Assembly (NCBI GenBank): GCA_014239955.1
Contig: JAAZXW010000009.1
Location: 106,372-170,371, forward strand
Direction of reading: 5' to 3'
Length of the DNA: 64,000 bases
Origin: Methanobacteriota archaeon
GTDB taxonomy: Archaea > Thermoplasmatota > Poseidoniia > Poseidoniales > Thalassarchaeaceae
The translations under genes were made by a program, and so were the position numbers. The first letter of the stretch is position 1, and every line of letters begins with the position of its first letter. This document shows positions 35,254 through 43,000 of the stretch, one piece after another. The notes beneath the pieces were generated by a model that saw only the letters and a program-made list of their open reading frames with translations, did no database searches and was not told where the DNA came from.

Positions 35254-36426
35254 TCAGGGCTCTCTAGTGAATGACTGAATGCCCGTGATGTGCCTGCCTA
35301 GTATCAGATTGTGAATGTCGTGCGTACCTTCGTAGGTCTTCACTGATTCTAGATTCGCCATATGCCGCATTACTGGGTACTCATCTAGAATCCCATTTGC
35401 ACCGTGGATATCTCTCGACATTCTGGCGATCTCAAGTGCCATGTCTACATTATTCATCTTGGCTAGGGAAATCTGCTCAGGAATCCAACTCCCATCGTCT
35501 TTCTTCTTCCCCATGTGATATGCGAGCAATTGGCCTTTGGTTATCTCACGAAGCATCCACGAGAGCTTATTCTGAACTAGTTGGAATGAAGCAATCGGGT
35601 GCCCGAATTGTATTCTACTGAGCGAATACTCTCTGGCAGAGTTGAAGCATGACTGGGCAGCTCCAACCGCTCCCCATGAGATTCCATATCTGGCATTGTT
35701 GAGGCAGCTGAATGGCCCCTTAAGTCCCTTTACACCAGGCATCAGTCTGTCCTTTGGTATTTTGCAGTCTTGAAAAACCAATTCGCTGGTTACGCTAGCC
35801 TTAAGCGAGTGTTTCCCCTTCATTTCCGGGGCACTGAAGCCCTCATCTCCCTTCTCAACAATGAACCCACGGATTACCCCTCCGAGTTTGGCCCAGACAA
35901 CAGCTATGTCTGCAATGGTTCCGTTTGTAATCCACATCTTGGTCCCATTCAGTAGGAAGTGGTCACCCCTGTCTTCTGCACGAGTGATCATATCACCAGG
36001 GTTTGAACCGTAGTCCGGTTCAGTTAGTCCGAAGCACCCAACTAACTCCCCCTTGGCCATCCCAGGCAAATACTTCTCCTTCTGTTCCTCGCTTCCGAAG
36101 TCCCAAATTGGATACATTGCCAGAGAGCCCTGAACACTGGCAAATGAGCGAACACCGCTATCCCCTCGCTCCAACTCTTGACAAATCAGTCCGTATGCGA
36201 TGTAGGAGAGTCCAGGACAACCGTACCCCTTCAACGGAGCCCCAAGAATCCCCATCTCTCCAATCTCAACTCGCCACTCATCAGGGAAAATCCCATCCCT
36301 ACACGCACCCTCAATATTCGGTAGCACTCTTTCCTCTACCCAATCCCGTACCATGTCCCTAACCATTCGCTCTTCCTCGGTTAGTAAGGAATCGATGTCG
36401 TAGAAGTCTAACGCCTCGTATGCCAT
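35254..36426 (-). CDS. Glutaryl-CoA dehydrogenase-like acyl-CoA dehydrogenase
   Basis: The protein has 390 residues. Glutaryl-CoA dehydrogenases oxidise and decarboxylate glutaryl-CoA to crotonyl-CoA in lysine and tryptophan breakdown. The match is specific to this branch: FASVQGSLAMYPIWDFGSEEQ, CFGLTEPDYGSNPGDM, RYGISWGAVGAAQSCF, HGANGILDEYPVMRHM and the catalytic-Glu segment VKTYEGTHDIHNLILGR. A weak TATA-like TGTAAACT lies about 26 bases before the ATG. etfB and etfA follow and would accept its electrons, so the three likely form one functional unit. Confidence 0.9.
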   Translation of the reverse strand: MAYEALDFYDIDSLLTEEERMVRDMVRDWVEERVLPNIEGACRDGIFPDEWRVEIGEMGILGAPLKGYGCPGLSYIAYGLICQELERGDSGVRSFASVQGSLAMYPIWDFGSEEQKEKYLPGMAKGELVGCFGLTEPDYGSNPGDMITRAEDRGDHFLLNGTKMWITNGTIADIAVVWAKLGGVIRGFIVEKGDEGFSAPEMKGKHSLKASVTSELVFQDCKIPKDRLMPGVKGLKGPFSCLNNARYGISWGAVGAAQSCFNSAREYSLSRIQFGHPIASFQLVQNKLSWMLREITKGQLLAYHMGKKKDDGSWIPEQISLAKMNNVDMALEIARMSRDIHGANGILDEYPVMRHMANLESVKTYEGTHDIHNLILGRHITGIQSFTREP

Positions 36427-36462
36427 GTTCTCAGTCCCTCGCGAGCAAGTTTACACATGAAT

Positions 36463-37698
36463 TTATGCTCGCCCTTTTTTCCTCGAGAGCCGCCTTTCTT
36501 CCCTGATTGCACTTTTGCGCTCTTCCTCGCTGCCGATTTTTATAGCCAGCCATCTACTTAGTCTTGGGGAGGAACTCGTCAGCAGAGAGGCAATCGTCAA
36601 TACGGCCCCGCCGAGAATGATGATTCCTATCCAAATTTCGAGCAGTGTCCCTCTTTCTTTCTGGTCAGCCGACGTGAATGATACGATTGTCCCCCGATCA
36701 GAAATAATCCATCCTTCAAAGGACTCTGTACCCCACGTCGAAACAATCCTTTCCCCTGAGATCTCCGAATCGAAATCCACGGCGTCAATATTGTCCAACC
36801 AGTGGAATGACCTACTTTCAGATAGGTCATGTTCAATTAATCCGAAGGGAGCCAATGAGATTAGTGATTTTCCATCTGACTGGATATCCATCCCAGTCAT
36901 CGTACCTTCAAATCCTTGTAGTTGTACGATATCATTATCATAAATTGTCATTATTGATACATCTTCTATGTTCATTCTTATCCTAGCAATCGTCAAGTCT
37001 GAGGAGATGACTACACATTCCATGCTAATAATCGAGGGGCAGGTGACGTCAATCCAAGGTTGCCCATATCCCCCTATCCAGAATAATTCATGGTCTTGAT
37101 CGATTATCCCAATCCCATCGACACTGGATGAAACGATGCAGACATTGGAACTTCGGAGGCAAGAAATTGCATTTATGTCACTTTCACCTCTATTTTCGAG
37201 AGGAATCGCCTCCACGCCCCCCCCATCAAGTCCTCTGAATCTCCAAATCCAACCTTCTTCTCCGCCAATGTAGGCCCAACTGCCATCTCCGTTCCACGAT
37301 ACCGCCCTGAGTTCGGTGTTTCCGAAGGTCGAAACCCCCCCTGCGTTCTCAATGCTGTAATTGGAGGTTATCAACCTCAAAACAACTCCTTCCTCACCAA
37401 CTAGAAGTGCGGTTTTCCCGCTAGGATGGAATGACGCATCTATTAAGGAATAATCTCCTTGCCAATCAACTAGCGAATTGTTTAGTGGATTCTCAGAGTC
37501 GATTACAAAAATGGCAGATTCCGCACCATGTGCAATAATTGTCTTTCCATCTGGAGAGGCCGTTGCTCCTTCGATGCCAAGATCAACTTCGCTCAGAATC
37601 ACTACATTATCCATCGTAACAGTTGATTGCGCCATTGTCAGAGGGGCCAAAAGAAGAATTATCATCCCTGCAATGAAAGATGAGGATCTTCTGCTCAT
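36463..37698 (-). CDS. Secreted beta-propeller-like protein with C-terminal membrane anchor
   Basis: The protein has 411 residues. A signal peptide (FIAGMIILLLAPLTMAQ) precedes WD40/YVTN-like repeats (ATASPDGKTIIAHGAESAIF, ASFHPSGKTALLVGEEGVVL, VSWNGDGSWAYIGGEEGWIW). A membrane helix (IWIGIIILGGAVLTIASLL) follows, then a strongly basic tail (EERRLSRKKGR). The propeller would face outside. No enzyme motif was seen; binding or scaffolding is the most that can be inferred. It is divergent from the DUF5611-like gene. Confidence 0.72.
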   Translation of the reverse strand: MSRRSSSFIAGMIILLLAPLTMAQSTVTMDNVVILSEVDLGIEGATASPDGKTIIAHGAESAIFVIDSENPLNNSLVDWQGDYSLIDASFHPSGKTALLVGEEGVVLRLITSNYSIENAGGVSTFGNTELRAVSWNGDGSWAYIGGEEGWIWRFRGLDGGGVEAIPLENRGESDINAISCLRSSNVCIVSSSVDGIGIIDQDHELFWIGGYGQPWIDVTCPSIISMECVVISSDLTIARIRMNIEDVSIMTIYDNDIVQLQGFEGTMTGMDIQSDGKSLISLAPFGLIEHDLSESRSFHWLDNIDAVDFDSEISGERIVSTWGTESFEGWIISDRGTIVSFTSADQKERGTLLEIWIGIIILGGAVLTIASLLTSSSPRLSRWLAIKIGSEEERKSAIREERRLSRKKGRA

Positions 37699-37795
37699 GA
37701 GTTTCGGAAACGCAGTGACCGTTTAGCCCTTGTACTGTTCAAGATGGCATTCTGGGTCGGCAGTATTGAAGTGACCCTGTTCATTCGGAGGGGTC

Positions 37796-38308
37796 ATGGA
37801 GCGATTCGACGTTCGAAGGGGACTAATCAAAGAAGTGGGTAGCAACGGCGGAATAGTCACCCTTGCAAAGGAGTTCTTCGATACAGTTGATGGCACTTCA
37901 GACAGCTCTTTCGAAGCCTCGCATGGAGTCATCACATCAATCACAGCTAGATATGAAAATGGAGCAATGTTTGTGGATGTTACCAACGTTCCTCCCGACT
38001 TTGATGACAAAGAAGCAGTGAAATCTGCTATGGATGATCGAAAGAGGTGGACAGCCTTTCTCGACAAGGCCACTGGATACAATTCTAAAAAACGAGGGGA
38101 TAAGGCCAAGGAATGGGCCAAGAAGGCTTCCAAGGCAAAATCGGCCATTTCTGCAGCAAAGCATTTCATGGAGATGTCCGAAAGCGTCTCAGTAGAGGAG
38201 AAAGAACAGGCAGATTCTCTGATAGGTGAGATTGAAAACCTTCTTGAGGTCAATGATAATACTAAGGCAGCAGGTAGGGCAGAGAAGCTGAACAAGTTGT
38301 TCAAATAG
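37796..38308 (+). CDS. DUF5611-like archaeal protein
   Basis: The protein has 170 residues. The start MERFDVRRG is preceded by GGAGGGG three to four bases upstream, a good Shine-Dalgarno. The N-terminal 90 residues are an alpha-beta domain (EASHGVITSITARYENGAMFVDVTN) that I recall as the uncharacterised archaeal DUF5611. The C-terminal 80 residues are lysine- and alanine-rich helices (KAKEWAKKASKAKSAISAAK), probably a coiled coil able to bind nucleic acid or ribosomes. It is eight bases ahead of tyrS, so a translation-linked role is plausible. Confidence 0.62.
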   Translation: MERFDVRRGLIKEVGSNGGIVTLAKEFFDTVDGTSDSSFEASHGVITSITARYENGAMFVDVTNVPPDFDDKEAVKSAMDDRKRWTAFLDKATGYNSKKRGDKAKEWAKKASKAKSAISAAKHFMEMSESVSVEEKEQADSLIGEIENLLEVNDNTKAAGRAEKLNKLFK

Positions 38309-38316
38309 GTGGCGAA

Positions 38317-39432
38317 ATGTCAGAGGGAGCATCCCCAGAAATCGACTCGAAATCCCGGAAACGAATTGGGCATATGTTCTCTGGATGCCAAGAGGTCGTT
38401 GGAATAAATCATGTCGAATCGGTATTATCTGGAGGTCCAAGTCACTCCGGAGATCAGGAATTAGTTGCTTACGTCGGTCTTGAGCCCAGTGGAAAGGCAC
38501 ATCTCGGTTGGGTGATACTTGCTGACACAATTAGTAACTTGATTGACGAGGGCGTCAATGTAATTATCTTACTCGCCGATTGGCATGCATGGGTTAACGA
38601 CAAATTTGACAGGGACATGGAGAAGATTTCGATAGCCGCAGAGTACATGTCAGAGATGTTTAGGGCAATCCTGGTGAATCCCAAGGAAGGCAATGGACCA
38701 GGGGAGGTCAGGTTTGTACGGGCTTCTGAGATAATGGACTCTGGAAAGTATTGGGAACGAGTACTTAGATGCTCAAAGAACATGAGTCTCTCTAGAGTAC
38801 GAAGGACATTCAGCATCATGGGCCGTGATGAGGATTCGTCAGACCACGATCTAGCCGCATTCTATTATCCAGCACTCCAAGCAGCAGATATCTTCGAGCT
38901 AGGGATAGATATCGCATTAGGCGGGATGGACCAGAGAAAAGCGCACATGTACATGCGCGAGGTCGCCGAGAAAAATCACTGGATAAAGCCAACTTGCATC
39001 CATACTCCCATGTTGTCCGGACTAAAGGGGCCAGGGGGGAGGATGGACTCTTTCGATCATAAGATGTCCAAGTCAGACCCTGGAAATGCAATATTGCTAG
39101 ATGATGACCGGGAAACAATCAGAGTCAAGATGCGCAAGGCCTTCCTTGAGGTAGGAAACCAGCACTCTCCAGTTTTCGAGATTTCTCGACATGTAATAAT
39201 CCCCAAACTAGGGAAGATTACAGTTACTCCAGATCCCAAGTACGGGGAGACTTCAGAATGGTACGATGCGCAGACATTTATCGACGCCGTCTCCGATGGA
39301 ACCATACATCCATTGGATGCTAAGATGGCTGTAGCAGATTGCCTTTCAGTGGTTTTATCGCCAATTTCTGGGCATTTCTCCAACAAAACCGAACTTATTG
39401 AATCTATCAACAGTATCACTGGCGTGAACTAG
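38317..39432 (+). CDS. tyrS: Tyrosyl-tRNA synthetase
   Basis: The protein has 371 residues, archaeal/eukaryal type. It starts after a Shine-Dalgarno AGGTGG overlapping the preceding stop. Class I motifs: HLGW (62-65; in YVGLEPSGKAHLGW) and KMSKS (249-253). The Tyr-binding segment YYPALQAADIFELGIDIALGGMDQRKAHM (read as overlapping pieces YYPALQAADIF and ALGGMDQRK) distinguishes TyrRS from TrpRS. A 25-residue N-terminal extension is present. It is functionally paired with the translation genes around 30 kb but lies in its own operon with the DUF5611-like gene. Confidence 0.93.
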   Translation: MSEGASPEIDSKSRKRIGHMFSGCQEVVGINHVESVLSGGPSHSGDQELVAYVGLEPSGKAHLGWVILADTISNLIDEGVNVIILLADWHAWVNDKFDRDMEKISIAAEYMSEMFRAILVNPKEGNGPGEVRFVRASEIMDSGKYWERVLRCSKNMSLSRVRRTFSIMGRDEDSSDHDLAAFYYPALQAADIFELGIDIALGGMDQRKAHMYMREVAEKNHWIKPTCIHTPMLSGLKGPGGRMDSFDHKMSKSDPGNAILLDDDRETIRVKMRKAFLEVGNQHSPVFEISRHVIIPKLGKITVTPDPKYGETSEWYDAQTFIDAVSDGTIHPLDAKMAVADCLSVVLSPISGHFSNKTELIESINSITGVN

Positions 39433-39513
39433 TTATAGACCTAATGTACGACTAATTGGGTGTGCTTCCACAGGTATGATAATGTAAGCCAATTTCGAAC
39501 GGCAGGGATTAAC

Positions 39514-41064
39514 GTGTCAGAGGTGGGCATAGATGACATATCCCTGCATTTTCCAAGACTTTACTTTGCAATGCAGGATTTCGCCGAATTCAGGGGAGCT
39601 GACTATGGGAAACTTAGCAAGGGTTTGGGCCTGGAGGCTATGGCAATTCCAGATGTCCATGAGGACACTGCAACTATGGGGGCAAACGCCGTTTCCAGGT
39701 TGATTGACAGAAATTCTCTCGACCCATCCTCAATTGGCAGGATTTACCTTGGTACCGAATCAGCCCTTGACGGGGCAAAACCCACTGCAACGTACATCAT
39801 GGATATGCTGGAACAGCGTTATTCGCCAAAGTTTGGTGAAAAATGCTTCAGAAACTGCGACGTCGTGGATATGACATTCGCTTGCATTGGGGCCGTGGAC
39901 GCGATGCATAACACTCTCGATTGGTCGGCTAGGGGTGGCGAGGGTCGCAATAGGGTCGGCATAGTCGTTTTCGCTGATAACGCAAAGTATGACCTAGGAT
40001 CATCCGGTGAGTACACCCAGGGTGCTGGAGGGGGGGCAATTCTAATTCGTCACAATCCCCGATTATTGGTGATTCCTGATATTTGGGGAGTCTCCACAAT
40101 GCCGGTTCACGATTTCTTCAAACCACGTCGCGAGATCGAAACAAGAACAGTAGTGGAGAATGTACTGGAACTTGCAGAGGAGTCCGGGGCCAGCATTACA
40201 TCAAATCTCGCCGAGAAGATTCTCAAACTGCTTCCACGTTCCAAGAAAAAGAACGAGATTCTCTTCGAGAATGAGAAGATAATGATTCACAAGGACACTC
40301 CAGTTTTCGACGGCCAGTTCTCCAATCGCTGCTATTCCGAATCTGTCAAGCAGGCTTTCATCGATTTTCGCCGGAAGGCCATATCAGAGGGGAGGTACGA
40401 TCCTGACACTGACGAAATTCTAACCAATCAATGGAGTCGAATCATTGTCCACCTCCCATATGCATTCCAGGGCAAGAGAATGTTCCCGGATGTATTCCGT
40501 CACGATCGTAGGGAACTCCCCATGTGGTTGAACATCGTCGAAGAGATAGGTCCTGAGCCGATGTCATCCGAATATCCCGATACTCTCGATGGGATCGAGG
40601 AATTCGAGAAAGCGAACGACTCTTACCGTAGACTAATTTCAAAGACCAATGAGTTCAAAACCTTCGTTGACGAGAGAATCGAGAAGACCCAAAGGGCTTC
40701 AAGCCTAATTGGAAATCAGTACACTGGCTCTATTTTCCTTGCATTGATGTCAGCCATGGAATCGGACTATCTCGAGAACGTCGAGATTGAGTCTAATCGT
40801 ATCGGACTTTGCGGATATGGTTCTGGTGCGAAGGCAAAGGTGTTCGAAGGGATCGTTCAACCGGGATGGCGAGAGATTGCCTCCCGATTCCACCTCTTCG
40901 AGCGCCTCTCGACACGACATGCCATCAACAAGACGGTTTACGAGGCCTTACACAAGGGCAAGAGAAAGCGATCAGTGGTCAAACCCAGCACCGAGTTTGC
41001 CTTGGTTAGTGTTGGCTTGGAGGGAGATTTAGAGGGCCAAAGAAGATACAAGTGGATCGAGTGA
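39514..41064 (+). CDS. HMG-CoA synthase, long bacterial/eukaryal-like type
   Basis: The protein has 516 residues from GTG 39514, where family similarity begins (VSEVGIDDISLHFPRL); an in-frame GTG at 39460 with a TATA-like TTATAG 25 bases before it is the alternative. It condenses acetyl-CoA with acetoacetyl-CoA at the head of the mevalonate pathway, which supplies archaeal isoprenoid lipids. The catalytic Cys lies in DMTFACIGAVDAM, the His in HLPYAFQGKRMFP, and the C-terminal GYGSGAKAKVFEG is the thiolase-fold glycine loop. Most archaeal HMG-CoA synthases are about 350 residues, so this is of the longer eukaryal/bacterial class. Confidence 0.85.
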   Translation: MSEVGIDDISLHFPRLYFAMQDFAEFRGADYGKLSKGLGLEAMAIPDVHEDTATMGANAVSRLIDRNSLDPSSIGRIYLGTESALDGAKPTATYIMDMLEQRYSPKFGEKCFRNCDVVDMTFACIGAVDAMHNTLDWSARGGEGRNRVGIVVFADNAKYDLGSSGEYTQGAGGGAILIRHNPRLLVIPDIWGVSTMPVHDFFKPRREIETRTVVENVLELAEESGASITSNLAEKILKLLPRSKKKNEILFENEKIMIHKDTPVFDGQFSNRCYSESVKQAFIDFRRKAISEGRYDPDTDEILTNQWSRIIVHLPYAFQGKRMFPDVFRHDRRELPMWLNIVEEIGPEPMSSEYPDTLDGIEEFEKANDSYRRLISKTNEFKTFVDERIEKTQRASSLIGNQYTGSIFLALMSAMESDYLENVEIESNRIGLCGYGSGAKAKVFEGIVQPGWREIASRFHLFERLSTRHAINKTVYEALHKGKRKRSVVKPSTEFALVSVGLEGDLEGQRRYKWIE

Positions 41065-41206
41065 TTCACCAAATTATTTCTTCAACAGATTCCACGAAGA
41101 AATTCGCTTCCCCGATTGAATTGTAGTGAAGAATTACCGTTGACCATTTTCTCCAGTGATGGAAAGCAATGTCCGATTTTTCTATTGGATACACCCGATT
41201 AGCCAC

Positions 41207-42385
41207 TCACTTCGGCGAAATAGCCCTATTGATCACTATCTTCTGGACTTCTTGCGTTCCCTCATATATTTGGGTAATCTTGGCATCTCTGAAGAATCTC
41301 TCAACTGGGAAATCTGTAGTATATCCATAACCACCTAGTACCTGGACCGACCTTTCAGAAACCCACATCGCAGTATCACCAGCAAACAACTTCGCCATAC
41401 TAGCATCCTTTGTATGTCGTGGAGCACCTTCTTTGTAATGCCTTTCTTTGGCCAATGCTGCCTTGTATACCATTAGTCTAGCTGCAGAGGTTCTAGTGGC
41501 CATTTCTGCTAGATAATTTCCTACACTCTGGTGATGTGCGATTGGTTTACCAAACGCTACCCTCTCATGTGCATAATTCAGAGCGGCCTCGTAGGAACCC
41601 TGTGCGATTCCAAGGGCCTGGGCAGCAATCCCAATTCTAGAGTTGTCCAATGCATTCATCGCTATTGGAAAACCTTCTCCGGTACTCTTGAGGACATTCT
41701 CAATGGGGACTCTGCAGTCTTCTAGAACCAAGGAGCAAGTATCGCTAGAACGAATTCCTAATTTGTCCTCCTTTTTACCAACTGAAAATCCTTCGAAAGA
41801 CTTCTCGACAATGAATGCCGTGGTTCCTCCATGTTTCTTGCTCCCAAAATCAGGATGGCCAGTGTCCTTGGCAAAGAGTACGTAGATGTCTGCACTAGAT
41901 CCGTTCGTGACCCACATCTTTTCTCCGTTCAGTAAATAGTGACTGCCATCTTCGCTGATTTTGGCCTTACAACCAAGTGCTGCAGCATCCGTTCCAGCAC
42001 CAGCTTCGGAAAGAGAATAGGCGCCGATTTCCTTTCCGGCTAACCGAGGGAGGTATTTCCCCTTCTGCTCTTCGTTCCCGTGCAAGGCTATGGTCATGGA
42101 GCATAGTCCAACGTGAACACAGTACATCACCGAGAAGGAGGGGTCAACTCTTGCCAACTCTTCAATGATAATGGCTTCAGAAACAGCATCGACCTCACTT
42201 CCCCCATACTTATCGGGAATAGTGATGCCTTGGAGTCCGGAATTATCGCAGAATTCTAACCATTCTTCGATTGGTGCACGTTGTTCCTTGTCTCTGTCAA
42301 GGCATGTCGGGGCCAATGTCTCCTCAGCGAAACCCCTGACCATCTCTCGAATCATGCTTTGCTCTTCTGTCTCTTCAAAATCCAT
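41207..42385 (-). CDS. Short/branched-chain type acyl-CoA dehydrogenase
   Basis: The protein has 392 residues. It introduces the alpha-beta double bond in acyl-CoA, handing electrons to ETF. Signatures: AYSLSEAGAGTDAAAL (FAD/substrate loop), LLNGEKMWVTNGSSADIYV, SFEGFSVGKKEDKLGIRSS, ERVAFGKPIAHHQSVGNYLAEMA-type segment, QVLGGYGYTTDFPVERFFRD, and IYEGTQEVQKIVI with the catalytic Glu. It resembles butyryl/isovaleryl-CoA dehydrogenases more than the glutaryl enzyme nearby. The 142 bases downstream to the HMG-CoA synthase gene hold nothing recognisable. Confidence 0.92.
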   Translation of the reverse strand: MDFEETEEQSMIREMVRGFAEETLAPTCLDRDKEQRAPIEEWLEFCDNSGLQGITIPDKYGGSEVDAVSEAIIIEELARVDPSFSVMYCVHVGLCSMTIALHGNEEQKGKYLPRLAGKEIGAYSLSEAGAGTDAAALGCKAKISEDGSHYLLNGEKMWVTNGSSADIYVLFAKDTGHPDFGSKKHGGTTAFIVEKSFEGFSVGKKEDKLGIRSSDTCSLVLEDCRVPIENVLKSTGEGFPIAMNALDNSRIGIAAQALGIAQGSYEAALNYAHERVAFGKPIAHHQSVGNYLAEMATRTSAARLMVYKAALAKERHYKEGAPRHTKDASMAKLFAGDTAMWVSERSVQVLGGYGYTTDFPVERFFRDAKITQIYEGTQEVQKIVINRAISPK

Positions 42386-42409
42386 ATTTCCAACATCTCC
42401 GACGAAGAA

Positions 42410-42424
42410 GATATTGTTAATATC
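42410..42424. promoter_or_regulatory. AT-rich 6-3-6 palindrome at the acyl-CoA dehydrogenase promoter
   Basis: GATATT-GTT-AATATC is a perfect inverted repeat centred 32 bases upstream of the acyl-CoA dehydrogenase ATG. It covers the place where its TATA box should lie, so a bound repressor would block TBP. It could serve as a fatty-acid-responsive operator (inference). Confidence 0.4.
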
Positions 42425-42495
42425 TCTGAATCAGCAATTATTCGGCAATCGAATAGTTAAAATCGGAAACTGCCGCGCGGGCGGACGATAAACAG

Positions 42496-42999
42496 ATGAA
42501 TCCCGGCGAATATTTCGAATTTAGCATAGCCCATGACAGGAAATACACACTGGATCACCTATGGATTCAGATGCTTGATGATGATGAAGAAGATATGACT
42601 GTAAAGATCGGAATTAGTGAATTCATTAGGGCCGAGTACGGCGAAATTGTCAGAGTTGTACTGTCTAAGCCAGAGGACGATAGTGAATTCCAAGTTGACG
42701 TTGGGGAGGGGGAGTCGGAAAACGACGACGATGCCCCTCCAGCCCTTCTTTCAAGAGGGGATGAATTGGACGTAGATGATTTGATGATCACTATCAGGAC
42801 CAGTGAAGATAGGGTGCTAATCAATGCCCCATTCCCCTGCAAGATTGTAGAGCTTAATGGGGATGTTGAGGATAATCCCGATCTCGTCAATGAGGAATCA
42901 TATCAAGATGGATGGTGCATGATTGTGAAGCCTCATGAGTGGGATGAAGACATGTATTTGGATCAATCAGAATACATAGAATACCTGAACGAAATTTGA
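42496..42999 (+). CDS. GcvH-like (lipoyl-domain fold) protein without the lipoylation lysine
   Basis: The protein has 167 residues. Both halves align with glycine cleavage H protein: DHLWIQ...VKIGISEFIRAEYGEIVRVVL and APFPCKIVELN...DNPDLVNEESYQDGWCMIVKP. In H protein a Lys eight residues before the conserved Pro carries lipoate; here that position is E104, and there is no Lys between about 58 and 116. A 30-residue acidic insertion (about 61-95) sits just before the missing site. It therefore cannot act as a lipoyl carrier. A TATA-like TTAAAA at 42457-42462 may serve it. Function unknown; divergent from the acyl-CoA dehydrogenase. Confidence 0.75.
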   Translation: MNPGEYFEFSIAHDRKYTLDHLWIQMLDDDEEDMTVKIGISEFIRAEYGEIVRVVLSKPEDDSEFQVDVGEGESENDDDAPPALLSRGDELDVDDLMITIRTSEDRVLINAPFPCKIVELNGDVEDNPDLVNEESYQDGWCMIVKPHEWDEDMYLDQSEYIEYLNEI

Positions 43000-43000
43000 C

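Noticed and set aside
37723..38304. 193-codon frame on the minus strand
   Set aside because: It almost exactly mirrors the DUF5611-like gene on the plus strand, which has a Shine-Dalgarno site, family-like sequence and an operon partner (tyrS).
38317..39432. Tryptophanyl-tRNA synthetase
   Set aside because: It has KMSKS and HLGW like TrpRS, but AADIF...GGMDQRK and the EPSGKAHLG block are those of TyrRS.
39460..39513. Using GTG 39460 as the HMG-CoA synthase start
   Set aside because: A TATA-like TTATAG sits at suitable distance, but the extra 18 residues have no similarity to the family, which begins at VGID. It is kept as an alternative only.
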